Assembly (NCBI RefSeq): GCF_013114595.1
Contig: NZ_VTXE01000011.1
Location: forward strand, 78,751 to 142,750
Length of the DNA: 64,000 bases
Reading direction: 5' to 3'
From: Vibrio sp. 99-8-1
Lineage (GTDB): Bacteria; Pseudomonadota; Gammaproteobacteria; Enterobacterales; Vibrionaceae
Made by a program: the position numbers and the translations under genes. Under the pieces are notes generated by a model. It had not been told where the DNA came from and ran no database searches. It saw only the letters and a list, made by a program, of their open reading frames with translations. Position 1 is the stretch's first letter. Each line of letters begins with the position of its first letter. Shown here one piece after another: positions 59,230 through 64,000 of the stretch.

Positions 59230-59259
59230 AAAATGGCGGTCATATGACCGCCATTTTTT
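59230..59259. terminator. bidirectional terminator between yadH and panC
   Basis: AAAATGGCGGTCAT directly followed by ATGACCGCCATTTTTT, a perfect palindrome of about 26 bases with A and T runs on both sides. Confidence 0.93.
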
Positions 59260-59282
59260 GTACATACTAAATTAGTAACGCG

Positions 59283-60131
59283 CTAAAGTGCCTGTACTTG
59301 ATTATCAATTAATCTCGCTTTACCTAAAAAAGCCGACATCAAAATAACCGCATGAGTTGAGTCACAGTGAAGTGATTCTAGCGTCGCTGCATCTCGTATA
59401 AATATCTCATCGGGTTGCAACCCTTCAGCAAGCAGTTGTTGGCAGGCTTGTTCAATAAGTTCGGTATTGTTTTGCTCGTTAAGAGAGACGTGGCTTGCAA
59501 TCCAGTTCATGGTTTTTGCTACTGTAGGCGCTTGTTTGCGTTGTTCTTCGGTCAATAATCCATTCCGAGAGCTCATGGCTAAACCATCTGATTCGCGAAC
59601 CGTAGCGACGCCCTTTATCTCAATATTCATACAGAGATCGGTGACCATTTTTCGAATAACGGCTAACTGTTGGTAATCTTTTTTTCCGAAGCAGGCAATA
59701 TCAGGCTGAACGAGATTAAACAGTTTTGTTACGATTGTCGCCACACCGCGAAAATGTCCGGGACGAGAGGCACCTTCTAGCATGTGAGATAGTGTTGGGA
59801 CTTCTACAAATGTCTGCTTATCCAACCCGTCTGGATACATGACTTCGCTAGTTGGAGTAAACAGAAAATCCACCCCAGCTTGTGCAAGTTTTTCACTATC
59901 TTGCTGTAATGTTCTTGGGTAGTTAGCGAGGTCATCTGCTCTTTCAAACTGCATAGGATTAACAAAAATAGTCACGACGACAATATCTGCTAATTTGGCC
60001 GCTTCCTCTACTAAGGTTAAATGTCCTTGATGCAAGTTTCCCATGGTAGGGACCAACGCGATTGTTTTGCCTTCACGACGATGCTCAACAAGCTGCTGTT
60101 GCAGAGATTGAGTATTTGCAAATGTTTGCAT
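59283..60131 (-). CDS. panC: pantothenate synthetase PanC
   Basis: PanC joins pantoate and beta-alanine with ATP to pantothenate. The 282-residue product has the nucleotidyl-transferase motif [10 protein letters not shown] (residues 28-37), FVNPMQF, the pantoate/ATP region [17 protein letters not shown] and the KMSKS-like SSRNGLL. It starts 10 bases after panB. No panD lies nearby in the window. Confidence 0.97.
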   Translation of the reverse strand: MQTFANTQSLQQQLVEHRREGKTIALVPTMGNLHQGHLTLVEEAAKLADIVVVTIFVNPMQFERADDLANYPRTLQQDSEKLAQAGVDFLFTPTSEVMYPDGLDKQTFVEVPTLSHMLEGASRPGHFRGVATIVTKLFNLVQPDIACFGKKDYQQLAVIRKMVTDLCMNIEIKGVATVRESDGLAMSSRNGLLTEEQRKQAPTVAKTMNWIASHVSLNEQNNTELIEQACQQLLAEGLQPDEIFIRDAATLESLHCDSTHAVILMSAFLGKARLIDNQVQAL

Positions 60132-60141
60132 CTTCTATACC

Positions 60142-60936
60142 TTACGCGATGGTATGATCTGGGCTAGGGAAAGCACCAGAATGCACATCTTCAATATATT
60201 GACTAACCGCCGAGCGAATATCACCCGTTTCCGCTAAGAAATTCTTTGAAAACTTAGGCATATAGTTAGCTGAAATGCCAAACATGTCGTGCATAACGAG
60301 GATTTGACCATCTGTCACATTACCGGCTCCAATACCGATCACGGGGACACTAACGGCTTCAGTGATTCTTTTTGCTAGAGAGGCAGGAACACATTCAAGC
60401 AGTACAATTTGAGCGCCAGCAGCTTCTAATGCCAGTGCGTCTTGTATCATTTTTTCTGCTTTTTCATCATCACGGCCTTGGACTTTGTAACCGCCAAAAA
60501 TATTAACAGATTGAGGGGTTAAGCCTAAGTGTGCACACACAGGTACTGCTCGCTGTGTGAGTTTCTCTATGGTTTCTACCAGCCAGTCACCACCTTCAAT
60601 TTTTACCATATTAGCGCCAGCTCTCATTAACTCAGCGGCATTCTCACAGGCTTGTTCGGCAGTGGCATAACTCATGAATGGCATATCAGCCATGAGTAAA
60701 CTGTTTGGGCTTCCTGCTCGAACACAGCGAGTATGGTAGACAATATCTTGTACTGTCACTGGCAGGGTATCGTTTTTACCTTGCAGTACCATACCTAATG
60801 AGTCACCAACTAATAATACTGGCATCTCTTGTTGTTCGAATAGCTGGGCGAAACTGGCGTCATAAGCGGTGGAGGAGGCAAATTTTTTACCCTCTTGCTT
60901 CCACTTAATTAAGTCATTAATAGTGATTTTTTTCAT
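60142..60936 (-). CDS. panB: 3-methyl-2-oxobutanoate hydroxymethyltransferase PanB
   Basis: PanB makes ketopantoate from 2-oxoisovalerate and methylene-THF. The 264-residue product has the magnesium and substrate residues in [14 protein letters not shown] and [15 protein letters not shown]-like VKIEGGDW, and [21 protein letters not shown]. coli PanB also has 264 residues. panB-panC follow folK at 23 bases, as in E. coli. Confidence 0.98.
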   Translation of the reverse strand: MKKITINDLIKWKQEGKKFASSTAYDASFAQLFEQQEMPVLLVGDSLGMVLQGKNDTLPVTVQDIVYHTRCVRAGSPNSLLMADMPFMSYATAEQACENAAELMRAGANMVKIEGGDWLVETIEKLTQRAVPVCAHLGLTPQSVNIFGGYKVQGRDDEKAEKMIQDALALEAAGAQIVLLECVPASLAKRITEAVSVPVIGIGAGNVTDGQILVMHDMFGISANYMPKFSKNFLAETGDIRSAVSQYIEDVHSGAFPSPDHTIA

Positions 60937-60959
60937 TGTTATTCCTTATTCGATTTTGG

Positions 60960-61445
60960 CTAAGGTTGCCAAACACTAAGCCCATTTTTAGCGACTGTTT
61001 TAATCAACTGTTGGAGCTTAGTTCCATCGGGTAGTGTTAATTCTGGTGCGATTTCAGCAAGTGGATAAAGAACAAACTCTCGTTCTTTCATTCCGTAATG
61101 AGGGACGGTTAATCTTTCTGTTTCTATGGTTTGATCGCCGAACAGCAGAATATCGAGGTCGAGAGTTCTCGGCCCCCAACGCTGTTCCTTGCGAACACGA
61201 CCATGACGTTGCTCTATGTTTTGTGTCTGCTCAAGTAGTTTTAGCGGAGATAAATCCGTATCGATCTCCGCTACAGCATTAATGTAATCAGGCTGTTCTT
61301 TCGGCCCCATTGGAGTACTGCTATAAAGCGATGAGACTTGGATAAGCTTCGACTCAGGTAAAGACTGCAATGCAACGATGGCATTATTTGCTTGTGCTAC
61401 CGGATCGGATAAGTTACTTCCGATAGCAATATAGACCTTGATCAT
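60960..61445 (-). CDS. folK: 6-hydroxymethyl-7,8-dihydropterin pyrophosphokinase FolK
   Basis: FolK transfers pyrophosphate from ATP to the pterin in folate synthesis. The 161-residue product has [12 protein letters not shown], the signature [15 protein letters not shown] (magnesium-binding Asp pair) and [18 protein letters not shown]. Its ATG overlaps the pcnB stop (ATGA), so it is translated together with pcnB, as in E. coli. Confidence 0.97.
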   Translation of the reverse strand: MIKVYIAIGSNLSDPVAQANNAIVALQSLPESKLIQVSSLYSSTPMGPKEQPDYINAVAEIDTDLSPLKLLEQTQNIEQRHGRVRKEQRWGPRTLDLDILLFGDQTIETERLTVPHYGMKEREFVLYPLAEIAPELTLPDGTKLQQLIKTVAKNGLSVWQP

Positions 61446-62740
61446 GACGTTGCTTTGCTCTTTTTATTGCGGTAGTTCTTGCGGCGGCGATAGTTAGGCT
61501 TATCTTGACCAAGTTCATTCACCATAGCTTGTCGCATGTTACGTCCAGCGTTTTGGTATGTCTGCCACCAAGCCGCTAATTCGGCAGTCTCTCCACCTTC
61601 AATTTTTCCGCGCATCTCAAGAAAATCAAAACCTGCACGGAACTTGTTTAGTTCCATAAGGCGTTGTGCGCGCTTACCGCTTCTTCTTGGTAGTCTTAGC
61701 TGTAATTGCCAGATCTCTCTAATTGTTGCGGTATGGCGTCTTGGGATCGCTAAGGTTTTTACTTGCACATCCAATACTGTGTTGCTGGCTTCCATTATGG
61801 CATCGTAATAATTGAAACCTTTATCATCAATGAGAGATTGCGCTTCTTTATTTAATGGGTACCAAAGCATTGCTGCAAACATAAAGGCAGGGTTGATACG
61901 CTTGCCTTCATTAATTCGCTTATCAGTAGACTCTAGTACCAGCTCCAGCATCTGCTCACTATGAGTTTCACCTTCATCGGTAAAGTCGCGTGCGATAATT
62001 GGAAACAGTGGATTAAACAGATCGTAGTCCCGCATTAAGAAATACGTTTCCAGACCTTGGCCGGATTGAAGTAATTTTAATGACTCTTCAAACAGGCGAG
62101 CAGCAGGAATATCCTCTAATAAATGAGCGAGCTCTAGGATAGGGTCTGCAGTAGTATCACATATGTCCATATCCAATTTGGCTGCGAACCTAACGGCTCT
62201 AAGCATTCGAACTGGATCTTCTCTATAGCGAGTTTGCGGATCTCCAATGAGACGAATCAGACGGTCTTCTAGATCTTCCATCCCTTCGGCATAATCATGA
62301 ATACTGTAGTCGGCAATGTTGTAATACATCGCGTTGATAGTGAAATCTCGGCGTTCGGCGTCTTCTTCAATAGAGCCGTATACATTGTCTCTTAACAACA
62401 TCCCTTCATCGGATTGGGCAGAGATGTTTTTCGTTGGTTCTTGGTGATGGCCTCTGAAAGTAGCAACTTCAATAATTTCACGACCAAACATAATATGCGC
62501 TAAGCGAAAACGTCGACCAATTAAGCGGCAATTTCTAAATAACTGCTTGATCTGTTCAGGTGTTGCGTTGGTTGCAATATCAAAGTCTTTTGGCTTCTGG
62601 CCTAACAGAAGATCGCGAACACCACCACCAACTAAAAAGGCGTCATAACCCGCTTTATGCAGGCGATAAAGTACTTTCAGCGCATTTTCGCTAATATCTT
62701 GTCTGGAAATACTGTGTTCATCACGGGTAATAATATTCAG
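61442..62740 (-). CDS. pcnB: poly(A) polymerase I PcnB, with a non-standard start codon
   Basis: PcnB adds 3' poly(A) tails to RNA and so promotes its decay; it also affects ColE1 plasmid copy number. In the frame upstream of the first ATG (62491) the protein continues as typical Pcn[21 protein letters not shown], the nucleotidyl-transferase signature [12 protein letters not shown] and [15 protein letters not shown] with the catalytic DxD, then [11 protein letters not shown] and a basic C-terminus. The frame closes at a TAA at 62764-62762 with no ATG, GTG or TTG between. The given start is CTG 62740 (eight bases after GGAG, 432 residues); ATT at 62755, 62734 or 62731 are alternatives, and E. 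coli pcnB is known to start at AUU. Confidence 0.92.
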   Translation of the reverse strand: MNIITRDEHSISRQDISENALKVLYRLHKAGYDAFLVGGGVRDLLLGQKPKDFDIATNATPEQIKQLFRNCRLIGRRFRLAHIMFGREIIEVATFRGHHQEPTKNISAQSDEGMLLRDNVYGSIEEDAERRDFTINAMYYNIADYSIHDYAEGMEDLEDRLIRLIGDPQTRYREDPVRMLRAVRFAAKLDMDICDTTADPILELAHLLEDIPAARLFEESLKLLQSGQGLETYFLMRDYDLFNPLFPIIARDFTDEGETHSEQMLELVLESTDKRINEGKRINPAFMFAAMLWYPLNKEAQSLIDDKGFNYYDAIMEASNTVLDVQVKTLAIPRRHTATIREIWQLQLRLPRRSGKRAQRLMELNKFRAGFDFLEMRGKIEGGETAELAAWWQTYQNAGRNMRQAMVNELGQDKPNYRRRKNYRNKKSKATS

Positions 62741-62850
62741 AGCGATTTCTCCAATTAAATCTTATTTAGTCTTTGCTGCAATTGTCGTTGCTTTCTAAGG
62801 AATTGAGTCTGACGATTTCTTGCTCATTCCTCTACCTCACGGTTATCGCG

Positions 62851-63762
62851 CTATGATAACGTAGAGTTGTTCGTTTGAGAATGTTCATTTGAGAATGGTG
62901 ACATGATTTCTGACTTTGCGCTTAGGGCGGAAATAGACCAGTTTTCACATCCCCACTGAAGAATCTCTTTTACTGAGCCCTGTTCTATATCCTTGGGGAA
63001 TACAAAACCCAGAAATAACATAGCTTGAAGTAGGGTCGGTTTTACATTTTTAATATCGATGGGTTGAGCATGATTTTGTTTTGATAGCTTATTGCCTTTG
63101 CTATCTAAAGCTAACGGTAGGTGCAGATAACTGACGCTATGTTTACCTAATGTCTGATAAAGACTTATTTGCCTACCGGTCGGTTCAATTAAATCTGCAC
63201 CCCGAACCACTTCTGTTATGTTCTGTTCAATATCATCAATAACAACCGCTAGGTTATAAGCAAAAAGCCCATCACGCCTTTTAATAATAAAGTCTTCATT
63301 AGCCAATTGTGGCGGAATGGTAATTATGCCGTGCTTTTTATCTTGAAACTGATAAGTAGGGTGCTGCATGACCAGCCGAATCGCATTGCCTGTACTGGCT
63401 ACGTTTTTTTGCCGACACGTTCCTTGGTAGAAACCGCCATTTTGCTTGATCTGTTTTCGACTGCATTGACAGTAATAAGCTTGTTGATTGTCTAGCCACT
63501 TATCTATTTGTTGTTGATAAATAGTATGACGTTGACTTTGATAGATGACTTCACTATCCCAAAATAGTTGATAATGTTCTAATGCTTGTAGAATAAGCTT
63601 AGCTGCACCTTTCACTTCTCTAGGAGGGTCAAGATCTTCCATTCGTACTAACCACAAACCATGGTTGTGTTTAGCTTGAAAGTAACTCCCAAGTGCTGCG
63701 ACTAATGAGCCAAAGTGAAGAGGGCCTGAAGGTGATGGGGCAAATCGACCGATATATGTCAT
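62851..63762 (-). CDS. gluQ: glutamyl-Q tRNA(Asp) synthetase GluQRS
   Basis: GluQRS glutamylates the queuosine base of tRNA(Asp) and resembles the catalytic half of glutamyl-tRNA synthetase without an anticodon-binding domain. The 303-residue product has the HIGH-type stretch FAPSPSGPLHFGSLVAALGS, RMEDLDPPRE, a zinc site (YYCQCSRKQI, GTCR) and the KMSKS-type GNKLSKQNHA. ATG 63762 (MTYIGRFAPSP) is chosen over an upstream frame to 63780. dksA, which usually precedes it, would lie beyond the window. Confidence 0.95.
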   Translation of the reverse strand: MTYIGRFAPSPSGPLHFGSLVAALGSYFQAKHNHGLWLVRMEDLDPPREVKGAAKLILQALEHYQLFWDSEVIYQSQRHTIYQQQIDKWLDNQQAYYCQCSRKQIKQNGGFYQGTCRQKNVASTGNAIRLVMQHPTYQFQDKKHGIITIPPQLANEDFIIKRRDGLFAYNLAVVIDDIEQNITEVVRGADLIEPTGRQISLYQTLGKHSVSYLHLPLALDSKGNKLSKQNHAQPIDIKNVKPTLLQAMLFLGFVFPKDIEQGSVKEILQWGCENWSISALSAKSEIMSPFSNEHSQTNNSTLS

Positions 63763-63793
63763 ATACTCAAGTGACCTCAAGATGCAGGATTCA

Positions 63794-63890
63794 GAGCAAC
63801 ATCAACACGTTCAGTTCAAGAAAGATAATTGAAGGAATGGCATTCCCTTTCAAGATTATCTGACGCAGAAATGGACGTGTTGATGTGCTC
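63794..63890. repeat. long nested hairpin element 1 upstream of gluQRS
   Basis: GAGCA-A-CATCAACACGT (63794-63810) pairs with ACGTGTTGATGTGCTC (63875-63890), 16 bp with one bulged base. Inside it, GATAAT/ATTATC, TTGAA/TTCAA and GGAATG/CATTCC pair in order, so almost the whole 97 bases fold as one branched-free hairpin. No coding frame fits. Confidence 0.75.
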
Positions 63891-63897
63891 CCAAATG

Positions 63898-63995
63898 GCG
63901 AGTTTTATTGGCTCCAGCTCTGTGTTACTGATTCTTGCCGTAGAATGACTATGCCTTCAAATCAGTGCCTTGATCAGCAGCCAATAAATTCTCGC
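63898..63995. repeat. long nested hairpin element 2 at the window end
   Basis: GCGAGTTTTATTGGCT (63898-63913) pairs with AGCCAATAAATTCTCGC (63979-63995), and inside it ACTGATT (63927-63933) pairs with AATCAGT (63960-63966). It starts eight bases after element 1. The pair looks like a dispersed Vibrio intergenic repeat or a structured RNA; the window ends just after it. Confidence 0.7.
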
Positions 63996-64000
63996 TGAAC

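Overview
The window is a continuous block of chromosomal housekeeping genes from a gammaproteobacterium of the family Vibrionaceae, most likely a Vibrio. Four things point there: a HapR/LuxR-type quorum-sensing master regulator next to hpt; luxS directly after gshA; a murC-ftsQ-ftsA-ftsZ-lpxC cluster without ddlB; and the recA-recX-alaS-lysC-csrA-tRNA(Ser/Arg)-oadGAB order that I remember from V. cholerae chromosome 1. Base composition and codon use look even throughout. I see no phage, transposon, integron, CRISPR or other acquired block, and no broken gene. I did not find a new multi-gene system. The unusual signals are regulatory or structural and lie mostly between genes.

Layout. 1-5.2 kb: end of the mur/fts division cluster (murC partial, ftsQ, ftsA, ftsZ) and lpxC. 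5.6-9.8 kb: secA, mutT, dapB. 10.3-14.7 kb: carAB behind a long leader with two promoters and a tandem ArgR operator. 14.8-16.2 kb: a ModF-like double ABC ATPase (minus strand). 16.4-22.3 kb: recA (LexA box in its promoter), recX, alaS, an aspartokinase and csrA. 22.5-23.5 kb: seven tRNA genes (2 Ser-GCT, 5 Arg-ACG), partly in about 158-bp tandem units. 24-27.2 kb: the oxaloacetate decarboxylase sodium pump (oadGAB). 27.3-33.8 kb: a quinone-oxidoreductase-like protein, a YqaA-like membrane protein, an M16 lipoprotein peptidase, gshA and luxS. 34-36.2 kb (minus): a CorB/YfjD-type CNNM protein and YpjD. 36.4-40 kb: ffh, then rpsP-rimM-trmD-rplS. 40.1-46 kb (minus): yacG, zapD, coaE and the type IV pilus genes pilD, pilC, pilB, pilA. 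46.2-47.8 kb: nadC and ampD, divergent. 48.2-55 kb: pdhR-aceE-aceF and lpd, with a perfect PdhR operator. 55-57.3 kb: luxR-type regulator, hpt, can. 57.5-59.2 kb: ABC exporter yadGH. 59.3-63.8 kb (minus): panC, panB, folK, pcnB, gluQRS.

Functional themes are cell division and envelope precursors, protein targeting (SecA, Ffh, YqaA-like membrane protein), carbon entry (pyruvate dehydrogenase, oxaloacetate decarboxylase), arginine/pyrimidine supply, DNA repair, quorum sensing (LuxS makes the AI-2 precursor; the LuxR-type regulator is the output of that circuit) and natural-transformation/type IV pili.

Points most worth a second look: pcnB has no ATG/GTG/TTG start upstream of its catalytic domain, so a rare start codon is forced; two nested hairpin elements occupy the last 200 bases; another inverted-repeat element lies between ampD and pdhR; a terminator-like hairpin sits in the rpsP leader; the first ATPase domain of the ModF-like protein lacks a Walker A motif; a Qrr-pairing site overlaps the luxR ribosome binding site; and the lpxC-secA interval holds no SecM- or DciA-type gene. 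All starts, promoters and terminators were read by eye; no search was run.
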